A DNA stretch of 64,000 nt from Rhizobium sp. Leaf306. GTDB taxonomy: Bacteria; Pseudomonadota; Alphaproteobacteria; Rhizobiales; Rhizobiaceae. The position numbers and the translations under genes were made by a program. Below the pieces are notes generated by a model. That model had not been told where the DNA came from, made no database searches, and saw nothing but the letters and a program-made list of their open reading frames with translations. The stretch covers positions 330,970 to 394,969 of the forward strand of contig NZ_LMNX01000001.1 of the NCBI RefSeq assembly GCF_001423425.1, read 5' to 3'. Every line of letters starts with the position of its first letter. The first letter of the stretch is position 1. Positions 1 to 9,393 of the stretch are shown here, piece after piece.

Positions 1-1168
1 CGCGCTGATCCTCGACAATGGCACCATTGCCGACGCGACATCCGTCAAGGGCGGTGAAGTGACCGGTGACGTGCTGCATCTGACCGATCGCCGCCAGGCC
101 TTCACCTTCACCGGAATCGCGTCGCGGCCGGTCCTGTCGCTCAACCGTTCGTTCTCGGCGCCGGTCAACATCGCCTTTACCCAGACGCCGGCCGATCTTG
201 CGCATATCGCGCGTCACGACACGGATCTGTTTTCACGCTGGCAGTCCCTGACGGATCTCGCCATCCCCAACCTCACCAAGGCGGCCCGCGACGCGCGGGA
301 AGGTCATGAGGTCACCTGCGACCCGGCGCTGATTGCGGCACTTCTGGAAGCGGCCGGCGACGACACGCTGGAGCCGGCCTTCCGCGCGCAGGTTCTGGCA
401 CTTCCGAGCGAAGCCGACATCGGTCGCGAGCTTGGTGGCAACAACGATCCGGAAGCCATTCACACGGGCCGCAATGCGGTCTTGAAGCTCATTGCAGATG
501 CTGGCGAAGACCTGTTCAAGCGTCTGTTCAGTGACATGAAGGCAGATAGTGCCTATTCGCCGGATGCCGAAAGCGCCGGCAGGCGGGCTCTCAAGGCTGC
601 GGCACTGACCTACCTCGCCTATGCCGAGAACAGCCCGCAGCGCGCGGCCGAAGCCTTCGGTGCAGCCGACAACATGACGGAACTGTCGCAGGCGCTCACC
701 CTGCTTGCCCATCGCTTCCCGGAAGCGTCGGAAACAACAGGTGCGCTCGCAAGCTTCCTGACACGGTTCGGCGAAAACCCGCTCGTCATCGACAAGTGGT
801 TCTCGCTGCAGGCGACCATGCCCGGCGAAGATGCACTGGCGCGGGTCAAAGCGTTGATCGACCATCCGCGCTACAATGCCGGCAATCCGAACCGTGTTCG
901 CGCACTGGTCGGCATGTATGCCTTCTCGAACCCGACCGGCTTCAACCGTCGCGACGGCGAAGGCTACCGGTTCCTGGCCGGACAGATCCTCGAGATCGAT
1001 CCGAAGAACCCGCAACTGGCCGCCCGCATCCTCACCTCGATGCGCTCATGGCGCTCGCTGGAGCCGACCCGCGCCGACCAGGCCCGCGACGCTTTGATGA
1101 CGATCGAACGCAGCCCGTCCCTTTCGACTGACGTGCGCGACATCGTTGAGCGTATGCTGAAGGGCTGA
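1..1168 (+). CDS. pepN: Aminopeptidase N, C-terminal part (gene starts before the window)
   Basis: The reading frame is open from base 2, so only about the last 388 residues of a protein of usually 880-890 residues are present. PepN is a cytosolic M1-family zinc metallopeptidase that removes N-terminal amino acids from peptides. The catalytic HExxH region lies upstream of the window. What is visible matches the Ig-like linker domain (ending near SFSAPVNIAF) followed by the all-helical C-terminal domain typical of bacterial PepN, ending in a helical ERMLKG tail. A strong stem-loop with a T-run follows 22 bp after the stop. Identity rests on this C-terminal pattern and not on the active site. 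Confidence 0.85.
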   Translation, partial: ALILDNGTIADATSVKGGEVTGDVLHLTDRRQAFTFTGIASRPVLSLNRSFSAPVNIAFTQTPADLAHIARHDTDLFSRWQSLTDLAIPNLTKAARDAREGHEVTCDPALIAALLEAAGDDTLEPAFRAQVLALPSEADIGRELGGNNDPEAIHTGRNAVLKLIADAGEDLFKRLFSDMKADSAYSPDAESAGRRALKAAALTYLAYAENSPQRAAEAFGAADNMTELSQALTLLAHRFPEASETTGALASFLTRFGENPLVIDKWFSLQATMPGEDALARVKALIDHPRYNAGNPNRVRALVGMYAFSNPTGFNRRDGEGYRFLAGQILEIDPKNPQLAARILTSMRSWRSLEPTRADQARDALMTIERSPSLSTDVRDIVERMLKG

Positions 1169-1190
1169 GACAATCTTCGTGCAAAATGAC

Positions 1191-1226
1191 ATCCGCGTCG
1201 GCTGCCTGCCGGCGCGGATATTTTTT
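1191..1226 (+). terminator. Rho-independent terminator after pepN
   Basis: A stem ATCCGCG/CGCGGAT, extended inward by CGG/CCG with one bulged base on each side, is followed by six T. It begins 22 bp after the pepN stop and would separate pepN from the sensor kinase downstream. Confidence 0.85.
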
Positions 1227-1352
1227 GCGCCGATTTGGCACATTTTGGTACATCTTGCTTGACGGGGCTTGATAACTCGCATCCTGAAAAGCGTTACCCA
1301 GACACCTGATTTGGGGGGCCTCTTAGGCGTAAATGCGTCGACTATCATATGG

Positions 1353-1367
1353 TTAACGAAATGTTAC
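1353..1367 (+). promoter_or_regulatory. CtrA-like half-match upstream of the sensor kinase
   Basis: TTAA-N7-TTAC, one base off the CtrA consensus TTAA-N7-TTAA, embedded in the near-palindrome GGTTAAC-gaaat-GTTACC. It lies 85 bp before the chosen kinase start. Chance occurrence is quite possible. Confidence 0.25.
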
Positions 1368-1379
1368 CAACCCTCTGGA

Positions 1380-1438
1380 CACAGAGAATCACTCTGTGAT
1401 TCATTAGGTCAGATTCGAGCGGCGGCGCAGCGAATCAC
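1380..1438 (+). promoter_or_regulatory. Overlapping hairpins with a third repeat copy in the sensor-kinase leader
   Basis: Two hairpins share bases and cannot form together: CACAGAG-aatca-CTCTGTG (1380-1398) and GAATCAC-tct-GTGATTC (1386-1402). A second exact GAATCAC lies at 1432-1438, next to the likely ribosome binding site (GAGGGA, 1442-1447) of the gene starting at 1452, so GTGATTC could pair with either copy. This looks like a translation-switch arrangement, but the function is inferred only. Confidence 0.4.
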
Positions 1439-1451
1439 GACGAGGGATCGG

Positions 1452-3806
1452 ATGACGATGATATCGGGCGTGCAGCGGGAAACCGAGGCCGGGGGATGGT
1501 TGCGCTTCAAGTTTCCAGGCTTCAGCAGCCTTGGACGGACGGCTCCGGAGGAAGCTCAGCTTTCCGTCCGGCCGATCGCACAGCAGACGCCGCGCGTCGA
1601 GCTGGTGCTGAAGCGTTCCATTCCAATTCTGATCCTTATCTTTCTTGCCGTCGTTGCCGCATCGCGCATTATGGGGATCGTGGGCGAGCATGGCCGGATG
1701 GAAGATGCCGCGCGCCAGTCCGCGTCGCTGATGTCCGCGACCGCATCCGCCGCTTTCTCCGGTCAGGAATCGCTGTTTGCTGCAGCCGACCGCCAGACTG
1801 CCCAAGCGCGTCTCTCGACATTCCTCGGCCAGGACAAGCTGGAGCGCGGCGCTGTCGTGCTCTTTACCGATACCACCGGCCGGATCTTCGGCGGCATCGG
1901 CGATGCCGGCAGCTATCTCGGCAAGCGTCTTTCCTCGGTTCTTCCCGAAACCGCAGCCATGCGCCGCGTCGGCGGGTCGGGCACGGTCATCGAGACCTTT
2001 TTCGGTGATGTCCCCTACTATGCGTCGATCAAGCCAATCGGCAACGACGGTGCGCTGATCGTAGCGGCCCATTCGCTGGAGACGACGAACGAATTCGTAC
2101 GTGGCGAAGTCTCGCTCAGCGTCACGATCTTTGCCGGCATTTCGGCCATCCTGCTCGTCATCCTCTATGCCTATTACGCTCAGGTGAAGCGCGCCCGCGA
2201 CGCCGACGAGACGTTCGTGCAATCGAACCTGCGCATCGAGACGGCGCTGTCGCGCGGTCGCTGCGGCCTGTGGGATTTCGACGTTACTAACCGGCGCCTG
2301 TTCTGGTCGGGCTCGATGTACGAGATGCTCGGCTTCCCCCCGGTTGGCAACGTCGTGTCCTTTACCGATGCGGCGCGGATGATGCACCCGACCGATGGCA
2401 ATCTTTACGCTCTCGCCCGCGCCATCAGCCGCGGCAATGCCAAGCAGGTGGACCAAGTCTTCCGCATGCGCCACGCCGCCGGCCACTATGTGTGGATGCG
2501 CGCCCGCGCCCAGGTCGTGCGGATGGCAAACGGTCGCACCCATGTGATCGGCATCGCCATGGATGTGACCGAGCAGCACCGGCTTGCCGAACGCTATGCA
2601 GAAGCCGACCAGCGCCTTGCAGACGCCATCGAGTGCACGTCGGAAGCCTTCGTTCTCTGGGACAAGAACGACCGCCTGGTGATGTGCAATACCCATTTCC
2701 AGCAGGCCCACGGTCTTCCGGACTCAGTCCTCGTTCCCGGCACCGAACGCAGCACCGTGCTTGGCGCCTCTGCCCGTCCGGTGATCGAACGCCGTGTCGC
2801 CGATCCCGATCGCAGCGGCCTGTCGCGCACCACCGAAGTGCAGCTTGCCGATGAACGCTGGCTGCAGATCAACGAACGCCGCACCCGCGATGGCGGCACG
2901 GTTTCCGTCGGCACCGACATCACCCTGCTCAAGCGTCACCAGGAACGTCTGCGCGATTCCGAGCGCCGCCTGATGGCGACGATCGGCGATCTCTCCGCCT
3001 CGCAGAAGAAGCTCGAGCGCCAGAAGGAAGAGCTTTCGACCGCCAATGCCAATTACCAGGCGGAAAAGGAACGCGCCGAGGCCGCCAACAAGGCGAAGTC
3101 GGAATTCCTTGCCAACATGTCCCACGAACTCAGAACGCCGCTCAACGCCATCCTCGGCTTTTCCGAAATCCTGGTGAACGGCATGTTCGGCCCGCTCGGA
3201 TCCGCCAAATACAGCGAATACTCCCGCGATATCCACGACAGCGGCAAGCATCTCCTCAACGTCATCAACGATATCCTCGACATGTCGAAGATCGAGGCCG
3301 GCCACATGCTGATCCAATCGGAGCCCGTCAACCTGACGCCGCTGATCGAGGAAAGCCTGAGGCTGACTGCCGTGGTGGCACAGGAAAAGCAGATCGCCAT
3401 CCGCCAGTGCCTGTCGCCTTCCCTCGACATGATCGGCGATCGCCGGGCGCTGAAACAGGTGATGCTGAACCTTCTCTCCAACGCGGTGAAATTCACCGAC
3501 GAAGGCGGCCGCATCGAACTGCGCGCAAAGCCGATCAGCGGCGGCATCGTGCTGACCATCGCCGACACCGGCATCGGCATCCCCAAGGCATCGCTGTCGA
3601 AGATCGGCCAGCCCTTCGAACAGGTGCAGAGCCAGTATGCCAAGAGCAAAGGCGGCTCCGGCCTCGGCCTCGCCATCTCCCGCTCACTGATCGCGCTCCA
3701 CGGCGGCACGATGCGGATCCGGTCCGTCATGGGCAAGGGAACCGTGGTGTCGATCCACATCCCTCAAAGCGATGTGGTCCAGTTTACGGCAAAGAAGGTG
3801 GCTTGA
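1452..3806 (+). CDS. Membrane sensor histidine kinase with two PAS domains
   Basis: A 784-residue kinase. From N to C: a membrane segment (around VLKRSIPILILIFLAVV), a periplasmic sensor of about 140 residues, a second membrane helix, two PAS domains (the first around LWDFDVTNRRLFWSG, the second around AFVLWDKNDRLVMC), a coiled coil, a HisKA domain with HELRTPLNAILGFSEI (His near residue 557), and an HATPase_c domain with N box NLLSNAVKFTD and G boxes DTGIGIP and GGSGLGLAIS. The HisKA box resembles the PleC/DivJ/PdhS group of alphaproteobacteria. No response regulator is adjacent. The frame is open upstream to a TTG at 1269, but ATG 1452 has GAGGGA at a good distance and starts just before the first conserved part, so I chose it. 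The signal sensed is unknown. Confidence 0.85.
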   Translation: MTMISGVQRETEAGGWLRFKFPGFSSLGRTAPEEAQLSVRPIAQQTPRVELVLKRSIPILILIFLAVVAASRIMGIVGEHGRMEDAARQSASLMSATASAAFSGQESLFAAADRQTAQARLSTFLGQDKLERGAVVLFTDTTGRIFGGIGDAGSYLGKRLSSVLPETAAMRRVGGSGTVIETFFGDVPYYASIKPIGNDGALIVAAHSLETTNEFVRGEVSLSVTIFAGISAILLVILYAYYAQVKRARDADETFVQSNLRIETALSRGRCGLWDFDVTNRRLFWSGSMYEMLGFPPVGNVVSFTDAARMMHPTDGNLYALARAISRGNAKQVDQVFRMRHAAGHYVWMRARAQVVRMANGRTHVIGIAMDVTEQHRLAERYAEADQRLADAIECTSEAFVLWDKNDRLVMCNTHFQQAHGLPDSVLVPGTERSTVLGASARPVIERRVADPDRSGLSRTTEVQLADERWLQINERRTRDGGTVSVGTDITLLKRHQERLRDSERRLMATIGDLSASQKKLERQKEELSTANANYQAEKERAEAANKAKSEFLANMSHELRTPLNAILGFSEILVNGMFGPLGSAKYSEYSRDIHDSGKHLLNVINDILDMSKIEAGHMLIQSEPVNLTPLIEESLRLTAVVAQEKQIAIRQCLSPSLDMIGDRRALKQVMLNLLSNAVKFTDEGGRIELRAKPISGGIVLTIADTGIGIPKASLSKIGQPFEQVQSQYAKSKGGSGLGLAISRSLIALHGGTMRIRSVMGKGTVVSIHIPQSDVVQFTAKKVA

Positions 3807-3962
3807 GGAACACCACACGATCAATCCCAGATTGCAATTGACTTGCCCATACACATTTGCCGCCTTCTCATCTGTTGAAGGAGATCACCTGTAAGCCGCG
3901 CTGCAGACGCCCGTATTCCCAAGCTCTGCGAAATTGCTGACGACACGCGGGCAGCGCTTGCG

Positions 3963-4088
3963 ATGATCAACGTCAAGCTGGATTCGAAGCCGGATCAGGG
4001 TTGGATCATCAATCTCATCTGTGTGATCTTCGGGCTGGTGCTGGCAGCAATCGCTGCGACAGCCGGTATCTTCACTCTGATCCGATGA
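3963..4088 (+). CDS. Possible small single-helix membrane protein
   Basis: A 41-residue frame. The first 14 residues are polar (MINVKLDSKPDQGW), then one hydrophobic helix runs nearly to the C-terminus. The frame stays open upstream to a stop at 3876, and an AAGGAG-like site at 3878-3883 lies too far from this ATG and has no good start codon next to it. Either the upstream start was lost or an unusual start is used. I do not recognise the family. It fills the 311-bp gap between two convergent genes. Confidence 0.35.
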   Translation: MINVKLDSKPDQGWIINLICVIFGLVLAAIAATAGIFTLIR

Positions 4089-4117
4089 TCATCTCGGTCA
4101 GAACCGGCAGATGGAGC

Positions 4118-7078
4118 TCAGGCTCTCACGACTTTCTCGAAAACCTTCCGGACCGCTTTCGATAAACGCTTTACCTCTCCCTCGAGCGTTGCCAGATCAG
4201 GACAGTCTCCCGCCCGGCAGATGCGTTCGACAAGACCGGATGGCGCGTCCTTGGGTTCGAACGGGCCGTCGACGCAGAGCCTGATGATCTGCGACAGCTC
4301 GCTGAACAATCGGAGTGCCTCAAGGCATGTATCGAGATCGCCCGTCGTCATCAGTTCGTCGCCGAGGCGCTTCAGCAATTCTTCGGTGGTCGAGCCGTAA
4401 GTCGGGACGCTGATGCCCTTCACTGGTGCGACGAGGCGCAGGTACTGGGCGAGGAATTCGATGTCGATCAGCCCACCCGGAATCAGCTTGAAATCCCAGA
4501 TATCGCGCGGCGGCTTTTCCTTGCCGATCAGGACCCGCATCTCGGAGACATCCTTGGCGGTCTTGCCGATATCGGGCCGTGCCGACAGGACGTCGTCGAT
4601 CACGTCCCTCACCTCGTCCTGAAGGCTTGCGTCACCGCAGACGAGCCGCGCCCGCGTCAGCGCCATATGCTCCCAGGTCCAGGCTTCCTCGCGCTGATAT
4701 TTGCCGAAGGCACCGATGCGGGTGGCGACCGGGCCCTTGTTGCCGGAGGGCCGCAGCCGCAAATCCACCTCGAAGATCACGCCTTCCGCCATCGGCGCCG
4801 AAAGTGCTGCGACCAGCCGCTGGGTCAAGCGCGTGAAATAGCGTTGCGCATCGAGCGGCCTTGGGCCGTCGCTTTCCGCGACCGCGCTGTCATAGTCGTA
4901 GAGGAGGATGAGATCGACATCGGAGCCGGCGGTCAGCTCGAACGAACCGAGCTTGCCCATGCCGAGCACGGCCAGCCGACCGCCCGGATAGGCGCCATGC
5001 GCCGCCTCGATTTCGGACGTCACGGCAATCAGAGCCGCCTCGATCAGGAGATCGGCGAGATGAGTAAAGGCGCGACCCGCCTCCTCTCCGGAAATCGACC
5101 CGGTCAGCAGCCGGATCCCGATCAGGAACCGGTGCTCGGCGGCAAAGATCCGCAACCGGTCCAGCCGGTCCTCGTAGTGGCGCGAGCTTGCCAGAAACGC
5201 CGTCAGCCGCGAGGCGAGAAAGTCGCGGGTGGGGATCTCCGCCATCAGCCCGGGATCCAGCATGCCGTCGAACACATGCGGTTTGGAGGCGACGATATCG
5301 GCGAGCCGCGGCGCAGAGGCCATGATCGTCACGATCAGCGAGAGAAGGAGCGGATTGTTGCCGATCAGCGAGAACAGCTGAATGCCGGCCGGCAGACCTT
5401 TGAGAAAACTGTCGAACCGCAAAAGGGCCTCGTCGGCCCGACGGCTTTCGCCGATCGCCTTCAGCAGCGCCGGCATCATCTCCGTCAGCCGCTCGCGCGC
5501 TTCCGATGACTGCGTCGCCCGGTAGCGACCGGAATGCCATGTCCGGATCACCCGGCTCATGTCGGCCGGACGCTCGAAACCGAGCCGGCCGAGCGTCTCC
5601 AAGGTATCGGGATCGTCCTTCTGGCCGGTGAAGACGAGATTGCCTTCGTAATTTCCGCCCTGCGAAGAAAGCTTTTCCTCTTGCTCGAACAACCGGGAAT
5701 ATCGCTTCTCGACGGTCCTCAGAATGGCTTCGAGCCGCGTCGAAAATGCCGCAACGCTGTCGAAACCCAGCATGAAGGCAATGCGCTTCAGCTCCGCCTC
5801 GGTCGTCGGCAGCCGGTGCGTCTGTTCGTCATGCACCATCTGGATGCGGTGCTCCACATCGCGCAGGAACCAGTAGGCATCGGTCAGCGCCGCCGCTATC
5901 TCCGGCCTGATCCATTTCGCCTCGGCCAGCGCCTTGAGCGCCGCTTCTGTCTCTCTCGTACGCAGGGCCGGCATACGGCCGCCGGCGATCAGCTGCTGGG
6001 TCTGCGCAAAGAACTCGATCTCGCGAATGCCGCCGCGGCCGAGCTTGATGTCATGGCCTTTGACGGCGATCGCACCATGGCCCTTGTGCACATGGATCTG
6101 CCGCTTGATCGAGTGGATATCGGCAATCGCCGCATAGTCGAGATATTTGCGAAACACGAACGGCGTCAGCAGCTTCAGAAAGCCCTCGCCCGCCACGATA
6201 TCGCCCGCTACGGGCCGGGCCTTGATAAAGGCTGCCCGTTCCCAGTTCTGGCCCCTGCCCTCGTAATAGATCAGCGCCGCATCCATCGACACGGCAAGCG
6301 GCGTCGAGCCCGGATCGGGCCTCAGCCGCAGATCGGTGCGGAACACATAGCCGTCTGCCGTGCGCTCCTGCAGAATGCGGATCAACCGCCGCATCATCCG
6401 CCCATAGGTTTCCGATGCATCGAGCGGGTCAGCAAGAATGCCGGCCTCCGGATCGTAGAACACGACGATGTCGATATCGGAAGAGTAGTTCAGCTCGCGG
6501 CCACCCAGCTTGCCCATGCCGAGCACGATCAGGCCCGACCCGCGGCTCGGCTCCGCTGGATCGACGAGCCGGAGCTTGCCACTCTCATGGGCTGCCAGAA
6601 GCAGATGATCGATCGCCGCCGCCGTAGAAGCCTGCGCAAACTCGCTCAGCCAGCGCGTCGTATCCCGTGCCGAGAAGATGCGGGCAAGATCTGCGAGCGC
6701 CAGCAGAAAGCCGAACGCGCGTTTGGCACTGCGCAGCGCCGTCATCACCTCGTTCTCGGACGGGATCCTTGCATCCACCGGTCGCCAGGCGTCTCGCGCT
6801 GCGTCAACCAGCGCGGCCAGCGCATCCTCGACCTGCCCGTCGATCGCACCGGCCAGAAGCTTAGGCCTGATCGAAGCCACATCGCGGAGAAACGGTGACA
6901 GCGAGAACGCTGCGACAAAAAAGGCCTTGAGCGGACCATCGCCCTTGACGAGCTCAGCCACGAAAGGCTCGGTCCTGCCGATCTCCCTCAACAGGGAAAG
7001 CGAAAGCTTGGCCTCCGCCTGGTTCAGCGGCCGGATCACACCAGCCGCTACGTCGTCGAGCCGGTTTCCGGTCTCCAT
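4118..7078 (-). CDS. glnE: Bifunctional glutamine synthetase adenylyltransferase/deadenylyltransferase
   Basis: At 986 residues this has the full length of alphaproteobacterial GlnE. It adds AMP to, or removes it from, glutamine synthetase in response to PII and glutamine, so it controls ammonia assimilation. Both nucleotidyltransferase domains are visible: an N-terminal deadenylylase with GMGKLGGRELNYSSDID near residue 185, and a C-terminal adenylylase with GMGKLGSFELTAGSDVD near residue 705. The acidic metal-binding pair (SDxD) is intact in both. Helical linker and GlnD_UR_UTase-like regions follow each. It lies downstream of the two-component pair on the same strand with a 25-bp gap, so co-transcription is possible. 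Confidence 0.97.
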   Translation of the reverse strand: METGNRLDDVAAGVIRPLNQAEAKLSLSLLREIGRTEPFVAELVKGDGPLKAFFVAAFSLSPFLRDVASIRPKLLAGAIDGQVEDALAALVDAARDAWRPVDARIPSENEVMTALRSAKRAFGFLLALADLARIFSARDTTRWLSEFAQASTAAAIDHLLLAAHESGKLRLVDPAEPSRGSGLIVLGMGKLGGRELNYSSDIDIVVFYDPEAGILADPLDASETYGRMMRRLIRILQERTADGYVFRTDLRLRPDPGSTPLAVSMDAALIYYEGRGQNWERAAFIKARPVAGDIVAGEGFLKLLTPFVFRKYLDYAAIADIHSIKRQIHVHKGHGAIAVKGHDIKLGRGGIREIEFFAQTQQLIAGGRMPALRTRETEAALKALAEAKWIRPEIAAALTDAYWFLRDVEHRIQMVHDEQTHRLPTTEAELKRIAFMLGFDSVAAFSTRLEAILRTVEKRYSRLFEQEEKLSSQGGNYEGNLVFTGQKDDPDTLETLGRLGFERPADMSRVIRTWHSGRYRATQSSEARERLTEMMPALLKAIGESRRADEALLRFDSFLKGLPAGIQLFSLIGNNPLLLSLIVTIMASAPRLADIVASKPHVFDGMLDPGLMAEIPTRDFLASRLTAFLASSRHYEDRLDRLRIFAAEHRFLIGIRLLTGSISGEEAGRAFTHLADLLIEAALIAVTSEIEAAHGAYPGGRLAVLGMGKLGSFELTAGSDVDLILLYDYDSAVAESDGPRPLDAQRYFTRLTQRLVAALSAPMAEGVIFEVDLRLRPSGNKGPVATRIGAFGKYQREEAWTWEHMALTRARLVCGDASLQDEVRDVIDDVLSARPDIGKTAKDVSEMRVLIGKEKPPRDIWDFKLIPGGLIDIEFLAQYLRLVAPVKGISVPTYGSTTEELLKRLGDELMTTGDLDTCLEALRLFSELSQIIRLCVDGPFEPKDAPSGLVERICRAGDCPDLATLEGEVKRLSKAVRKVFEKVVRA

Positions 7079-7103
7079 TCTTTTCCTCCCGCGTTCCGCC
7101 AGC

Positions 7104-8528
7104 CTAGCCCTTCACCGCCGGAAACACCATCGTCACCGTCAGGCCGGGAGCCTCAGCGCTGGCCTCGTCGGTCGCGGAAAGCTCCAGCCTGCCGCCATGC
7201 AGCCCCATCACCGCCTCGACCAGAGACAGGCCAAGACCGGTTCCAGGCTTGGAACGACTGGCATCCAGCCGGAAGAACCGCTTCGTCACCTCTTCGCGCT
7301 TGTCGGCTGGCACGCCCGGCCCGTTGTCGCACACGGAAAGCCGAATGAGCCCCGCCGCCGACGAGAGCTTCACCCGGATTTCGGGAACACCGCCGCCTTC
7401 AGCGGCGTATTTGATCGCATTGTCCAGCAGGTTGAAGATCGCCTGGCCGATCAGTTCGCGGTTGCCGTTCACGGAAAGGCCGGGCTCGATCTCGGTCACC
7501 AGCGCCAGTCCAACCTCGTCGGCCACCGGTTCGTAAAGCTCGGCACAGTCCGCAGAGGCGGCAGAGAGATCGACATCAGACATTTCCGCCGCCATCGAAC
7601 CCGCCTCGACCCGCGAGATCATCAACAGCGCGTTGAAGGTCCGGATCAGCTGGTCGCTTTCGCCGATGATCCCTTCCAGCGCATGACGACGTACGTCCTC
7701 GCGGTCTTCGGAAAGCGCATCGGCCGCCTTGTTGCGCAGCCGTGTCAGCGGCGTCTTCAGATCGTGGGCGATGTTATCGGAAACCTGCCGCAGTCCCTCG
7801 TTGAGTTTCTCGATGCGGCCGAGCATGGCGTTGAGCGATTCCGACAGCCTGTCGAACTCGTCGCCGGAGCGGCCAACCGGCAGCCGCTGCGACAGGTCGC
7901 CCGCCATGATCTTCTGGCTTGCGGCCGACATCCGGTCGATGCGTTTGAGCGCATTGCGGCCGATGCCGAACCAGATCACGAGAGCACCGAGCCCCATGAT
8001 CGCCAGCGCCACCATCAGCGCCTGGCGCACGATATAGCGGAAACGGCTGGGATCTCCGAGATCGCGGCCGATCATGATCCTGAGCCCGTTGTCGAAGCGC
8101 AAGACGTTGGCGATCGCAAGATGCCGCCGCGCGCCCTGGTTCTCGGAGTATGGGGTGTAGCCGAACGGCATGTCCGTCCAGCCTTCCTTGTCGAGAACGC
8201 CCGGCTGCACCGACGCGACATTGCCGGCCAGAATATCGCCGCTCGGGCCCGCAATCACATAGAGATTGGCACCCGGCTGGCGGGCGCGACGCTCCATGAT
8301 GCGCAGCAGAAGGTTGATCCCGCCGCGATCATAGGCGCGCTGAATGTCCTGGATTTCCTCCTGGATCGTCTGGCGCGTCTGCTGCACCAGCGTCTTTTCG
8401 GAAAGCGCGGTGACATAGAACACCAGGAATGCGGCGCAGAGCGCGAACAGCAGGATGTAGAGTGCCGAAAGCCTGACCGCCGTGGAGCGGAACATCAGCC
8501 TTGCGCGGTTGACGATACGGGCAAACAC
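7104..8528 (-). CDS. Two-component sensor histidine kinase (HAMP type)
   Basis: This 474-residue inner-membrane kinase has a first transmembrane helix near residues 17-37, a periplasmic sensor of about 130 residues, a second helix near 165-185, a HAMP linker, a HisKA box NIAHDLKTPLTRLR (His near residue 253), and an HATPase_c domain with FNLLDNAIKYA, DNGPGVP and GTGLGLSLVEAV. It is separated by only 6 bp from the response regulator upstream, so the two form an operon and almost certainly a cognate pair. The neighbouring degP gene makes an envelope-stress role plausible, but that is context only. Confidence 0.92.
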   Translation of the reverse strand: MFARIVNRARLMFRSTAVRLSALYILLFALCAAFLVFYVTALSEKTLVQQTRQTIQEEIQDIQRAYDRGGINLLLRIMERRARQPGANLYVIAGPSGDILAGNVASVQPGVLDKEGWTDMPFGYTPYSENQGARRHLAIANVLRFDNGLRIMIGRDLGDPSRFRYIVRQALMVALAIMGLGALVIWFGIGRNALKRIDRMSAASQKIMAGDLSQRLPVGRSGDEFDRLSESLNAMLGRIEKLNEGLRQVSDNIAHDLKTPLTRLRNKAADALSEDREDVRRHALEGIIGESDQLIRTFNALLMISRVEAGSMAAEMSDVDLSAASADCAELYEPVADEVGLALVTEIEPGLSVNGNRELIGQAIFNLLDNAIKYAAEGGGVPEIRVKLSSAAGLIRLSVCDNGPGVPADKREEVTKRFFRLDASRSKPGTGLGLSLVEAVMGLHGGRLELSATDEASAEAPGLTVTMVFPAVKG

Positions 8529-8534
8529 GAAGGC

Positions 8535-9212
8535 TTACCCCTCGTCCTTGATCATGTAGCCGGCGCCACGAATGGTCTTCAGCAGCGGCTTGTCGAAATC
8601 CTTCTCGATCTTCGAGCGCAGCCGCGACACATGCACGTCGATCACATTGGTCTGCGGGTCGAAGTGGTAGTCCCAGACGTTTTCGAGAAGCATCGTGCGG
8701 GTCACCACCTGTCCGGCATTCTTCATCAGGTATTCGAGAAGACGGAATTCGCGCGGCTGCAACAGGATCTCCTTGCCGGCGCGCTTCACCTCGTGCGACA
8801 GCCGGTCGAGTTCCAGATCGCCGACCCGGTAGGCCATGTCCTGTTCCGGCGTGCCCTTGCGCCGGCCGAGAACCTCGACACGCGCCAGAAGCTCTGAGAA
8901 TGCATAGGGTTTTGGCAGATAGTCGTCGCCGCCGGCACGCAGTCCGGTCACCCGGTCGTCCACCTGGCCAAGTGCGGAAAGGATCAGCACCGGCGCATTG
9001 ACGCCGCGCTTGCGCAGTTCCGAAATCACCGACAGACCATCGCGCCGCGGCAGCATGCGGTCGATCACCATCACGTCGTAGGAATTCTCGGTTCCCATGA
9101 ACAGGCCGCTTTCGCCGTCGCTTGCATGGTCGGCAACAATCCCTGCCTCGCGAAAGGCCTTCGTCATGTAGGCCGCAGCCTCGAGATCGTCTTCAATCAC
9201 CAGAATCTTCAT
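8535..9212 (-). CDS. OmpR/PhoB-family response regulator
   Basis: The 225-residue protein has a receiver domain with the acidic pocket ED8D9, the phosphoacceptor Asp51 (VMVIDRMLP), a conserved Thr/Ser region (LILSALG) and Lys in LPKPYAF, then a winged-helix DNA-binding domain (LLEYLMKNAGQVVTRTMLLE). The frame extends 27 residues upstream to 9293, but MKILVIEDD at 9212 is the canonical receiver start. It pairs with the kinase immediately downstream. It sits next to degP, which ends at 9394 and is also on the minus strand. Confidence 0.93.
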   Translation of the reverse strand: MKILVIEDDLEAAAYMTKAFREAGIVADHASDGESGLFMGTENSYDVMVIDRMLPRRDGLSVISELRKRGVNAPVLILSALGQVDDRVTGLRAGGDDYLPKPYAFSELLARVEVLGRRKGTPEQDMAYRVGDLELDRLSHEVKRAGKEILLQPREFRLLEYLMKNAGQVVTRTMLLENVWDYHFDPQTNVIDVHVSRLRSKIEKDFDKPLLKTIRGAGYMIKDEG

Positions 9213-9393
9213 GTGCGGGACAATAGCGTCGCTTGCGATTTTTGCACCAGCGGAATCATCGGCACTTCCGGAATGTGGGATTATCGTCTGCATCTTGAAA
9301 CTCCATGAACGGTGAAGGGCGCCGACCGTTGCCGGTGGCGCCCTTCATGAGGTCGTCTGGGAGGACCAACCTATTGGGAACCGGAGGCTTTAA

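Noticed and set aside
1269-1451. TTG start at 1269 for the first sensor kinase
   Set aside because: The added 61 residues look non-coding, contain the leader repeats, and lack a ribosome binding site, while ATG 1452 has one.
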